A stretch of DNA of 64,000 nt, taken from Mytilus edulis. Its lineage: Eukaryota > Mollusca > Bivalvia > Mytilida > Mytilidae. How positions within the stretch are numbered: the first letter of the stretch is position 1; each line of letters starts with the position of its first letter. Below are positions 12,520-24,000 of this stretch, piece after piece. The position numbers were made by a program, and so were the translations under genes. The notes beneath the pieces were generated by a model that ran no database searches, was not told where the DNA came from, and saw only the letters and a program-made list of their open reading frames with translations. The stretch lies in assembly GCF_963676685.1 (NCBI RefSeq), contig NC_092344.1, positions 48,134,830 to 48,198,829 of the forward strand. Reading direction: 5' to 3'.

Positions 12520-14110
12520 AAAGTATCAGTGGTATAATTAGTAGACTCAATCATCAACTAATTTAATTTGAAGATTTGTTTTGAAAAATGTTTATATAAA
12601 GATTGTAAATACTGCCACTTTTGTCAACTACAGTATTTAGATCAAATATTAAAAGATATACATTTGGAGCGGAACCCATTTTGCTTTTATCATAACATAC
12701 AACCGTTGTTTTGTAATTAATCTAGCCCTTTTCAACTAGTTTTGAGAGTTTTTTTTCTCATGTTGTAATTTTACATCACTATCCCTAATTAGGGGGTCTG
12801 AGCCCAGGGACCAAACACGTTAAAATCTGCTACATTATTATGTGTATCAGGAGCCTGTATTTTAGCGGTTGAAGTTGGTCTATGTTTGTCATATCATTTT
12901 TTCGTACATTGATTTTTTTAATATATAAGGGTGTTTGTTTTCTACCTTTAAATATATCTATTTTGTCGTTTAGGGGACTTTATTTGCGACTATACCATGT
13001 ATACGGTATGGGTTTTACTCGTATTTGAAAGGCGTGCTTTTGCCTATAATTGCTTACATGCACTTCATTTTAACTTTGGTGGAGAGTATTCTCATTGGCA
13101 ATTATAAAACAACTTTATATTTTTCATTATAATAAGCATTATAATTCATAGCTTAGAGTTTTGAAATTACAGTTTTTCAGGTATCGCTGAAACTGCTTTT
13201 TTAGTGATGTTGTTTTACTAATTATGAAGTTAACTATTAAAAAGTGTTAAAAAGCAGTTTGTAAAAAATACTATAATTTATGGACGGAACATTTACAAAA
13301 TCATTTAATATGAATTTAAGTACCAAGGTTCTCAGTGATTGAAAAATGAATACATACACTATGCTTGACCAAGCCAAGCGGACAAACTGATATTCTATCA
13401 TCCAAAGAATGATTAAATGGTTTTATCTGGATTATTTACCGTAAAAGTTAAGGTCTAGTGTGTTTTGATGTTTTTGATGAAGTATTGATTTTGTATAGTC
13501 TTAAAATCCAACTGATTTTTTTTATGTGAACAACACCGAAATGTCAACGCCCATTACACCTGTTCAATACGGCAGAAAATTATGACACTGATACTAATCT
13601 AAAATCATTAATCAAGGTTTTCTTAGTGCACGAAGTAAGTAAAACCAAATTAACTCCTTCTTTTACGGAAGTTTTTATTTGAATGTGGAATTCAACTGTA
13701 ATTGATTATTACAACAATGTAGTTAATGATGTACATGTATATAGGCATTGATCCCATGAACATAAAAACTCCTACTTTTTATACAGTACTGTATCTAGAT
13801 CATATACTAATTATAGATTCTTGTTAATAGTGTTATTGAGCGGAAACCAATTCTTTTTTTAATAAAAAAAACCTCGATCATATATTTCAGTCCGTCTCTA
13901 AAATCAATATGTACAGTACTGTAGCTTTTTAATTGAACATATACTGATTGTTGATTTCGACTGTAGGAGAACTCAAAAAGACATCCTTTGCTACCAATTT
14001 ACGTATAGTTAACCTCAAAAAGAAATAATGAAAAGGTGTTGATTTTTATGTAGTGTCAACACCAGTTACACATTGTTTTTGGTTTATGTTTGATAAAAAA
14101 AGTAGATTTT
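12520..14110. repeat. Third copy of the D1-D2 segmental duplication
   Basis: 12520-13130 matches D1 (600-1205) and 13230-14110 matches D2 (3270-4140 and 5680-6560). Here D1 and D2 are almost adjacent, whereas in copy 1 they are separated by about 2 kb of R1/R4 repeats. That makes this arrangement the likely ancestral order, with the repeats inserted later in copy 1. No ORF is preserved across copies. Confidence 0.65.
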
Positions 14111-14474
14111 ATTTAAATGAAAAAGCAGTTATTGCATGTTGTAAATATATATGATAAAAAAGTTACAAAAAAATGGTAACATAGTATTGATATCACCACA
14201 GAATGCCTGATGTTGTTCAGCTTTTAAAGCTTTACTTTCAGATTGAAGATGTTATCAAAAGTTATGATGTACTAAAGAATAAATGTACATGTAAGTACTA
14301 AAAGCTGCAACTGTTTTTGTAATTCATTCAAAGTAAGATAGTCTTGATCACACTTTCAACAAGAAGCGCACCAAACAAAGGGTGATTCATAACTTTCTTT
14401 CCGTGTGAAGTGTTTTTCTCATAAAACAACATTAAATCTATAAAAAAAACTGTTCACCATTACATTTATAAATA

Positions 14475-14822
14475 ATTAATCTACTTCTGGTTACTACGTT
14501 TCGTCCCCGAGGGTATCACCAGCTTAGTAGTCAACATTTCGGTGTTGACATGAATATCAATAATGTTGTCATTTTTATAAATTTCCTGTTTACAAAACTT
14601 TGAATTTTTCGAATAACTAAGGATTTTCTTATCCCAAGCATTTATTACCTTAGCCGTATTTGGCACAACTTTTTGGAATTTTGGATCCTCATTGCTTTTC
14701 AACTTTGTACTTATTTGCCTTTATAAATATTTTGATATGAGCGTCACTGACGAGTCTTATGTAAACGAAATGCGCGTCTGACGTACTAAATTATAATTCT
14801 GGTACCTTTGATAACTATTTAT
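14475..14822. repeat. Repeat family R3, near full length
   Basis: Runs from GTTTCGTCCCCGAGGGTATC through TTTTTGGAATTTTGGATCCT and GAGCGTCACTGACGAGTCTT to GGTACCTTTGATAACTATTT. Further copies or fragments are at 23880-23930, 24940-25185, 47750-47870 and 60000-60345. A 73-codon minus-strand ORF (14481-14702) lies wholly inside the repeat and is disrupted in the other copies. The family is common in mussel DNA; its transposition class is not evident. Confidence 0.65.
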
Positions 14823-15879
14823 TCGAAGTTTATATTGAAATAACATAATAGATTTTTTCATACTGATTAAATCATTATTCTTTCTATTTTTCCTGAAAAA
14901 AAATATACATTGTTATTCATGTTTAGAAAATGTCTTTCTGGTAGCATATGCTAGCTGTGTTTACGCTAATTAAAAAAAGATTTTGTATACTTTTGCCTGA
15001 AATAAGGAGATAATTTGCTTATTCTAGTGACTTTTTTTTTTGTTGAACTAAGACTAAAATATCATTGAAGACCGACTCACACAATAAATAGACAGGGTGG
15101 TAACGAGAGCCAGATGTGGACAATGATAGAATATCGTAGATCATCTAAACGAGATTGATTCTCTCGCTTGAGCTGATACGGCAAAAATGAGAAAAGCAAT
15201 CGAGATGAGTTGACAAATGATAATTATCGCTATTTTATCTATGACAACGTTGTTATTTTCATTGACAATGAGTACGTATGATAATTTTTCACATAACTCT
15301 ACTGTGCTGAGAAAGTATATTACCAGTCAATTAGATGAAAAGAAAATTTCATAAAACAGCGATAATATTAATTACACAGAGAAGCCAAACCCGATATGAT
15401 TTTTATTGACCCGATGAATTCCGTATTGGGACAATTAAACACTGTGTAACGAATTTATCCTGATTTTTAATATATTACATATTATTATATTCAAAATCAA
15501 TTTTAGGACAATAGCAACCCAATATATTATAGATATTTAATCTTAAACTGTGAAAAATTTTAAATATTAGGACTATAAAGCAACTAAAATTTTATTATTT
15601 TTATTAGGTCAATGGTATAAGGGAGATAATTCCAATTGACGTAATACATAAGGGAGATAATTCCAATTGACATGATAAAAAATTGTACTGAAATTTATTA
15701 GGACAATATCAGCCAATCAAATTGCGAGAAGCTAATCTAAATCAGGATAATAATTATTTCAAAGATCTATTTTAAAGTACATACAATCTAAGACTTTATA
15801 ATCTTGTTATAGTATTAAAACATTTGATTTTTCTACACTTTACACCATGATTCATCATTCCAAACTAAAAGACACATTG
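14823..15879. other. No gene seen
   Basis: AT-rich with no long ORF. 15100-15220 is relatively less AT-rich (GAGATTGATTCTCTCGCTTG) but is not recognised. 15615-15671 holds two tandem copies of CATAAGGGAGATAATTCCAA TTGAC. Confidence 0.4.
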
Positions 15880-16225
15880 AGGTAGTGGATTTTGCTGTGT
15901 TTCATAAAAACAAATGGTCAGTAAAATCTCGTAAAGTTCACTCCCAAAAAATCTCTGAAACTGACATTCATCAAGATGTTTAAATTCTTCATTGACAACA
16001 TATTTGTTACGTTTGAAGGACGAGTTTTTCAACAAACAATCGGCAATCCCATGGGAACAGATTAGGCCCTTTATCTTGCCGACTTGTTCTTTTATTCGTT
16101 TTTGGCTGATTTCATACAGTAACGTCTTAGGAAGAAAAAAAAGAAGTTAGTAGTATCCTTTCACTTTACTTTCCGCTATGTATATATGATGTTCTCTCAC
16201 TAAATAATTGACTTTGTTGAATATT
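15880..16225 (+). pseudogene. RT retroelement remnant, upstream half
   Basis: In broken frames this reads FFIDNIFVTFEGRVFQQTIG, NPMGTD, then LADLFFYSFLADFIQ, the conserved segment before the YxDD box in a molluscan RT family. The catalytic region is degraded (RYVYMMFSH then stop). A nonsense codon interrupts PMGTD. The similarity stops just after TCACTAAATAATTGACTTTG. The next part of the same RT resumes 2.4 kb away at 18660 with a short overlap. Confidence 0.6.
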
Positions 16226-16605
16226 TTGTATTGGTTCAATTCACTTTTTCGTTTATTTGTTTTATTTAATGTGTATAGCGATGACATCTTACGTTGTATT
16301 CATTCGTTTAAGAATTTTGAAATTTTTTGATTGTGAAGTCTCTAACATGTGTGTCACGGTGATTTTTGTGGGCACTGGTTTATATCATATCAAGTTCATA
16401 TATACAAATTTATTACGTACAAGGTCATTGTATATACATTCAATATCATGATTACATGGTTTCTAATATTTTATACTTTGTTCTCATGTCAACATCTCAA
16501 CTGTTTACTGATTCTCATTTATATAATGCATAGCGAGAGAAAGATTATGTTGATTCTTCAATTTGAAAATAATCAATCAAGTTTAAAATAGATTTTTTTT
16601 TCAAG

Positions 16606-16611
16606 TTTATT
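16606..16611 (-). promoter_or_regulatory. Candidate polyadenylation signal, EGF-MAM gene 2
   Basis: AATAAA on the minus strand, about 166 bp past the TGA stop at 16777-16779. AT-rich surroundings make chance matches likely. Confidence 0.35.
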
Positions 16612-16776
16612 CAAGTCAAGGTCACTTATAATTAAAGTATTCAGATGTTATAGAGTATGTTAGGGTCATTTAAAGTTGTAGTATTGCCATATTTACAATT
16701 TCCACTAAAAGCAATATAAAGGTGTTTATACTACACAAATCAAGACTCATTATATATTCTGTGTAATCGAGGAATA

Positions 16777-16860
16777 TCAGCATCTTGATAGATGAACTTC
16801 AACGTTGTCTATAGCAATATCACCAGTGTGACTTGTTCCACGGACGGCTTCAAAATATAT
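16777..16860 (-). CDS. Gene 2 exon 11: end of MAM domain and stop
   Basis: After TTTGTTTTAG, phase 0: IYFEAVRGTSHTGDIAIDNV then EVHLSRC and TGA. FEAVRG and DIAIDN are hallmark MAM C-terminal motifs, and the last Cys is the fourth canonical MAM Cys. Same length (84 nt) as the paralogous exon 36682-36765. Confidence 0.85.
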   Translation of the reverse strand: MYFEAVRGTSHTGDIAIDNVEVHLSRC

Positions 16861-19800
16861 CTAAAACAAATAAATTATTGTTTAGACTTTGATGGAGATA
16901 ATTTCCATTTAAATATCTCCTGTAAATGTTATGTTCTGAGAAATAACCATTATACCAAAAGATTATTTTTATCAAACCATTGTTTTTTCAAGAATCAACG
17001 CTTTTTGAATATGTTGCTGAAATTGACTCACCAAATTACATTCAATGGATTTCTTTTTTTATGCATAATTTCATTAAGTTGGAATTGGATAATTAACAGA
17101 TTTCTGTTAACTAATCGCATTAATTTATTAACTTGCTTTAACTGTTGAAATATGGATATGCCTTCAATGGGAATTGAATCCCTCCTTGATATCTGTTATG
17201 AGTGACTGAAATCAACGCATCGACGAAACCGCACGGCTATTAATGTGTTGCAACTTAAACGTCTTTTTTTATTTTTATAAATTAATACACATTGGTTCAA
17301 CAGACACACATTAATTGCCTTTATATATACAGAATTATAATCGTATAGTATAAGTTGGTAGTCGCGAGCCTAAGACCAATGAGCTATAGACTCAAGTAAG
17401 AATTAAAAACTTATCGGTATAGGTTCAAATTTCTGTTTTTCCTGTATTGTCCCTTTTTATAGTTTTTCCGCTTTTCTAATTATTTTATAAAAATCTTCTC
17501 CTATGAAAGTACTATGACAATTTAATCAAACATGGCCATACTCAACCATTGGAGTATCTGGCAATCAACATGGTCGACATGGCACATTAGTATGACTCCT
17601 TTTGACATTTTTGCTATGTAATGTCGGTTTTTACTACTTTTCAGCTTTCTTGCCTTTCGCAATGAGTTTGTACCTATGACTTGATAGTTACAGTTTGTAC
17701 TAGTACAAATTTGTACCAGTCATATATATGTATATATATATGTATATTTAAAGTAGAAATTAAGACTTGTTCGTTATAGCACACAAAGAGCAGTTGTACA
17801 TATTTTAGTTCATTGGTGTCATATATAGAGTATAGTTTACTTGTTGGATAACCTTTAAATAGAAATTTAAGATCGAGTATCAAACTGGTAATTGAGTTGC
17901 ACATAATAGAAATTATCACTATAAATCTGTTTACACGTTACAAATCATCTCGATACTATAATAGATACATGGACAATTAGCAAAAACGATCAGCAACACC
18001 AGCTCTTCAAAGAAGTTAGATTTTACTGAAATTGATGATAGTCGCTGTATACTTTAGAGTGAATGCCCATTGAAGATTAGTTTATCTTTTTAGTAGTTTA
18101 AAAAATTACTAAAGAAAATAGGAAGAAACTGTTAACAAAATCATAATCAGCAATACAATGCAAGATAAACAAAATAAAAGAGATCTTTGTCATGAACAAT
18201 AATGTTGTCTTGTATATTAACGAGTGTTCAAAGTTGAAGATACGTACATATTCCTAGGTGAACGTCACATGCTCTTTAGACCTTTTAATCAATATATTCA
18301 AACCTTAGAGCAATGGCAGCTGTTAGCTTGAAGAACAAGTTCGACAAGTTGCCATTGATTTCCTTGATTTCCAGTTTTCCTCCAAATTCGCCTGTTTCCT
18401 TGATAAACGTTTAAGGCACCAATTGTAGCACCATTCATATTATAATGAAACTTCAAACATCCAGGGGACTCTACAATTAGTACATAATCTGACTACGTTT
18501 TTTATCATATGTTTTCCAAGAAGCATCGATAAGTGATAGTTTTTCAGTAATGATAAGTGAAGTTCGTCAAGTAGACACGTACGATAAAAATCGAAAAAAG
18601 TAAATATTGATTTCGGACAATCTGAAAAAAGGCTATGTGAAAATCTAAATCACGGTATTTTGAGTACAAATAGATGACGTTCTTTCACTAAATAATTCTT
18701 TTTGACTATGTTGAACGCATCTATCCCATCGAACTAGAGATAAATGATACAACAGATACAGTTAAGTCGGCCTCATATCTTGACTTACATCTAGAAATTG
18801 ACAATGAGGGTCGGTTGAAAACAAAACTTTACGACAAAAGAGATGATTTCAACTTTCAAAATGTGAACTTTCCATTTCTAAGTAGCAACATTCCACCAGC
18901 ACCTGCATATGAGGTATATATCTCCCAATTGATACGATATTCCCGTGCTTGCATTTCCTATCATAATTTTCTCGATAGAGGGTTGTTGCTCACAAGGAAG
19001 CTATTAAACAAAGAGTTCCAAATGGTGAAGTTGAAATCATTCCTTCGTAAATTTCACGGACCCCATCACGCGTTTGTTGACTGCTATGGAATAACCGTTT
19101 CACAAATGATATCGGATATGTTCCTTACGTTGTAACAAAAATCCCCTTCCCTTTCATGTATGTGACCTACCGAATTAGACTATCTATCGGATTTATTATA
19201 TCATAAGCAATACGACGGGTGCCACATGTGGAGCAGGATCTGCTTACCCATCCGGAGTACATGAGATTATCCATAGTTTTTTATGTGGTTCGTGTTGCGT
19301 ATTCTTTAGTTTTCAATGTTGTGTTATGTGTTCTATTGTTTGTCTGTTTGTCTTCTTTCATTTTTAGCCAGGAGTTGTCAGTTTATTTTTAATTTTTCGA
19401 GTTTGACTGTCCTTCTGGTATTTTACGTCCCTCTTTTATCATTTTTTCAACCATTTTTTATTTTCTAATTTTAGGGCCAATATATCGACTGTGTATGTTG
19501 TTAATAAAGTACAACGTTAGATTTATTTTTGTTCCCCAACCCCGGAATACCGAATATTTTAAATACGAATTTCAAAAGGAAATTAAATGTGACGGTCATT
19601 AGTTTAAAAACTTACAAAAATGCAATGCTCTTACCAAATATGAAGCTTCGTGATACTAATCGTGCAATTGATCCTTCAGTTCCACTCGATGTCTCAAAAT
19701 ATAAGTATTTAACGCCTTTATAAGCTGCGAAAGGACCAGTATTAGTACTGCCTGTTTTACCCTGCAGGACAAACAAAACGCTCAAATTAGTTTCATCATT

Positions 19801-20997
19801 TGTATCCGATAATTATTAGTTTTTTTTATATAAATGCAACAACAAGACAAAATCGAATTAAACAAGAAGTAATTGTAACAGGATTGTCTCCCAAACAAAG
19901 CTCCCATAACTCGCCATTCCTATGGTCCCATATTCATTTTATTTGAATTTTTGTCCCATACAAGAATATATATGGTTTAGGGGTGGGGATCTTGACCATA
20001 TACAAGTATTCAAACAGGAGGGGCTGGTGGTGACCCCAAGGGACTTTACCTAAATTTCATTTGATTTGTTTAATTGTCCTATACAAGAATATATATGGTT
20101 TAGGAGTGGGGATCTCAACCATTTAAAAGTTTTTTCAAACATAAGGGTTTGGAGCTGACCCCGATGGACTCTCCCTATGTGTCATTTGATGTGTTTTATT
20201 GTTTTATACAAGAATATATATGGTTTAGGGTGGGGATCTCGACCATTTACAAGTTATCAAACAAGAGGGGTGGGGTGAACCCCCAGGGACTTCCCCTGTA
20301 TTTCCTTTCATTTGTTTTATTGTCACCCACAAGAATATATATGGTTAAGGGGTAGGGATCTGGACCGTTTACAAGATACTAGCACATTCTCAAATTGTAC
20401 CGGGTGGGGTGACCCCCATGGACTTCCCTGTAATTTCATTTGATTTATCTTATTGTCCCATAAAAGAATAAATATGGTTTAGGGGTTGGAAATATTTTGG
20501 ACCGTTTACAAGATAAAAGCATATTCTTAAATTGAAGGGGGTGGGGATATCCCCCCCCCCAGGGACTCACCCTATATTTCATGAGCATTGTTTTATTGTC
20601 CTATGTTCATTTCAGAAGACTGTGTGTGTCTAGCACTTACAGTTTTCAAGTTATATTAATTTGACAATTTTAGAAAAAAAATCCCATAGGGTTCTATAGT
20701 AAAACCCTCCCCTCTTTCTGCCCCCCCCCCCCCCCCAAATACCCCTAAACAGACCCCAATGCACAAACGAAAAATTGATGGCTCACTTAGATATATTAGT
20801 TTAACATTCTATGAAACCCCAAGTAATTCTGACAAGTGGTTTTGGAGAAACGCTGCGGACAAGTTCATTTTTAAATTTGCGCAAGAAAAAGAAGAAGAAG
20901 ACGAAGACGAAGAAGAAGAAAAAGAAGAAGAAGAAGCGAGAAGAAGAAGAAGAAGAAGAAGAAGAAGAAGAAGAAGAAGAAGAAGAAGAAGAAGAAG

Positions 20998-21028
<31 letters not shown>

Positions 21029-24000
21029 CTCCAAACTTTGTTTGGGAGACTTAAAAAAGGCAACACTAAGGTAGAAAGGGGGTCTTCCTTCATCTTTGAA
21101 TTATAAGTACCAGCTGAAAACAATCGGTCTGGATCTTAAATAAAATTTTGAGAGTAATAGGTAATTCAAGTGTAAGAATTTTGAATTGAATTTAGAAAAT
21201 GACATTTTTTATCATATTTTTGGTTGTATTTTACAAAAAAAAATTACTTCAAAAAATTTTACAAAATACATAATACGTTTATTTGATTAAACTTTTTCCA
21301 CATTAGGGAAGGCAACTCAAATGTAGGGCCAGATAGTTCAGAAAAAGTTACTTTCACAATAGAATGTGTTAGGAATTTGCATATTTCTGTACATAGCAAG
21401 GAAACGAGTCCCGTGACCCCATTTTTTCTTTATCTAACCTGAAAACATAATATTAGAGCTATCTTCTCATATTTCATCTCAAATATAATCTATGGTAATT
21501 TTTTTTTGTGGCAGAAAATTGGGTTTTCCATGCATAATCTATACAAAACCTCTAAATTTGGCGCAACATATTGCGTAAAAATGGGCCAAGCCCATCTAAC
21601 TTAACACATAACACCAAGATAATGTATCCATTTACTTTTGGCCAGTCAATGACAATGACCTTAAGGAAGGTGTAAAAATAGTTGTCATAATTTATCACTG
21701 ATTGCAAAATTTTGAGTGCTTCAATATGGTCTTTTTCTCAAGATCTGGATCCGAAAAAATGCACAGATGACTTTCATGTAAAACGCTTTCAAGAGTATTT
21801 ATGCATAATCAATAATATTTAAGCAAAGCTTCAATTTTGATATTTGTATATATTTTAGACACAAAAATAATGCCTAATTTAAATCACTGTTTCTACATTT
21901 ACAACCACTTTCATTACCATTAGTCTACATATGTTTTGGCGCTTTTGGAATTTGGAAGATAAATATATTACCGAATGTACTGTCCAATTAGAATCGTCAT
22001 TCTGGTCTTGAATAAACATGGAATCAAAGCTGTTTTCAAAGTCGGCTACATAAACTAGAAACATAGAATAATGGTCATTTGCATATATTCATATCACTTC
22101 ATTGCAAACATATAAAACTGAATAAAACAGTAAAACTCATCAAATATACTAAAGAGACAGACAATAGGACGTTGAAAAAAGGGGCAAATTATTTAAAGCT
22201 GCATTTTTATAATGAAAATTATTGGTCCAGAATATTTTCAAGTCTTATATCGGCGTTTAGCGTATTAGCCTTTAAAGACACGTATGAAACATATGTCATA
22301 AATTGCCAAATCGCACAAGATCATGCTTTTTTCAGACTTCATTTGACGTATTTACTCTTGATAAGTTTCCTCATGTCGGGCTCTGACTTTTTTGTATACT
22401 TTCTGTTCTTATTTGTTTAATAATTACTTCAATTGTTTTTATAAGTTTTCACCTTATGACTGTTGCTGTAAAATAGGTACCGTTAATGTTATTTGACAGG
22501 GAACAAACAGCTAAACTAGATGGTTAGATCTTAACCCCACCTTTTTTATATATCAACCCTTGAAAAAATTAAGCGCATTAAACCAAAAGGTAAAACCTAG
22601 TAGAGGAAAATCTCTTAACTTTCAAATAGTGATTAGATAGGTAGCTCTTTTCCATGTTTTACTTTCCTTTCTTAATTGAAACTTGGAATGCAAACCTGAT
22701 AGACAACATTCATGCATACATGTGTATACATATGTTGGTTTTTGGGTGTTTCTTTTAATCTATCATCATAAACTTACTTTCACAATGGACACCGGTAAAT
22801 CCAACTTTGCATGTACAGTTTGGCTGCAATTTATCAAGTAAACACGTCCCGCCATTGTGACAGCTATAGCTAACGCATGGAGTACCTGATTCAAAAACCA
22901 AATGTTATAATAAAAGAATTTGAAAACATACAAAAACACTTGAAGATCTTATAGTGCTTTTTAAATGTAATAATTACTAATTTAGTTCTTATAACAACTG
23001 CGAATTCAAATGATTGGTTAATATGAATTTAATAATTGTTTGAAAATGTGTATCCGTTATTACAAAATCAAAGTTAAAGTTATGATTATATAAATTTTAA
23101 AAGTCTAAAATATGGTTATTCTATGCATCTTATATGTTTGCCAAGAGAAACAAACAGGACTGACACAGCTGTCAAATATGTGAAGGATGAGCCAATGTCT
23201 GCAGTCCTGTTTCTACCACGTTCATATATTTTGCAAGATTTTCTTGCTACTATTAAATGAAAATATTAACATGTAAATGACAGTTACTGTTAAAATATGC
23301 CATCTTAACAACGCCATCATGAATTATACATGGAATAGATACTGTTACAGAAATTGGAACAAAAATAATAAACTCAACCCGTTATCCTGTACCTCTTCCG
23401 AAAAAAACCGAAGAAACAAAGCCAAACAACAACGTACATCATGTAAATAAAACATGGTACATGTTTATAACATTTGGTGTTTCTCTAGTTATACATGAAC
23501 ATGTAAATCCACCTTATCTAAATCGAAAACGAAATTAAAACTTGTCTATAGTTTATATAATCATGTAATAGTATCAATGAACAAGTATAAAATCAGACGT
23601 ATGCTCGAAAACACTAAAAGAGTAAATAATTGAAACAACGAACATTGTACATGTTGTATTAATAAATTTCAAAAATATGTTAAAGATCTCTTATACACAC
23701 TTGAATAATTGTCCTTATTCTGATAGAATTTGACTGCGTAGGGGATGGAATATTTTTAGAATCGATAGTCTTGAACTCGGTTCAGATGCCTGTGAGTACT
23801 CGACTCCTCGGATAATATCGATTAGATATGTAGAGTTTCTTTGTTATTGTTTAGTGTAACCAAACATATGCCTTTCTTATAATCCTGGTACCTTTGATAA
23901 CTATTCTTAAGCACTAATGTACTATCGAATTAGAAAATTCTAATACGACACTATTTCTCTACCCCAGACAACCGTTATGTTTAACATTGTATCTACAACT

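Larger units (their letters stand above)
19886..21050. mobile_element. Candidate inverted-repeat-bounded block in gene 2 intron
   Basis: GTCTCCCAAACAAAG at 19886-19900 is the exact reverse complement of CTTTGTTTGGGAGAC at 21036-21050. Between them lie a minisatellite of about 125-bp units, C homopolymers and a long AAG tract. The 15-bp inverted repeats may be the ends of a mobile element carrying satellite sequence, but no target duplication is evident. Confidence 0.4.

Noticed and set aside
14481..14702. 73-codon minus-strand ORF as a gene
   Set aside because: Sits entirely in repeat family R3; other copies of the repeat break the frame.
17150..17430. tRNA-like words (GGAATTGAATCCC; TAGCTCATTGG on the minus strand)
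   Set aside because: A and B boxes are not correctly paired or spaced; could be an old SINE but too weak to call.
20149..20355. 68-codon plus-strand ORF
   Set aside because: Spans two units of the minisatellite, and its internal repetition reflects the DNA repeat.
20759..21123. Overlapping ORFs of 77-115 codons on both strands (poly-Arg, poly-Glu, poly-Ser, poly-Leu runs)
   Set aside because: They are different readings of the AAG/CTT microsatellite and lie in an intron of gene 2; no unique domain.
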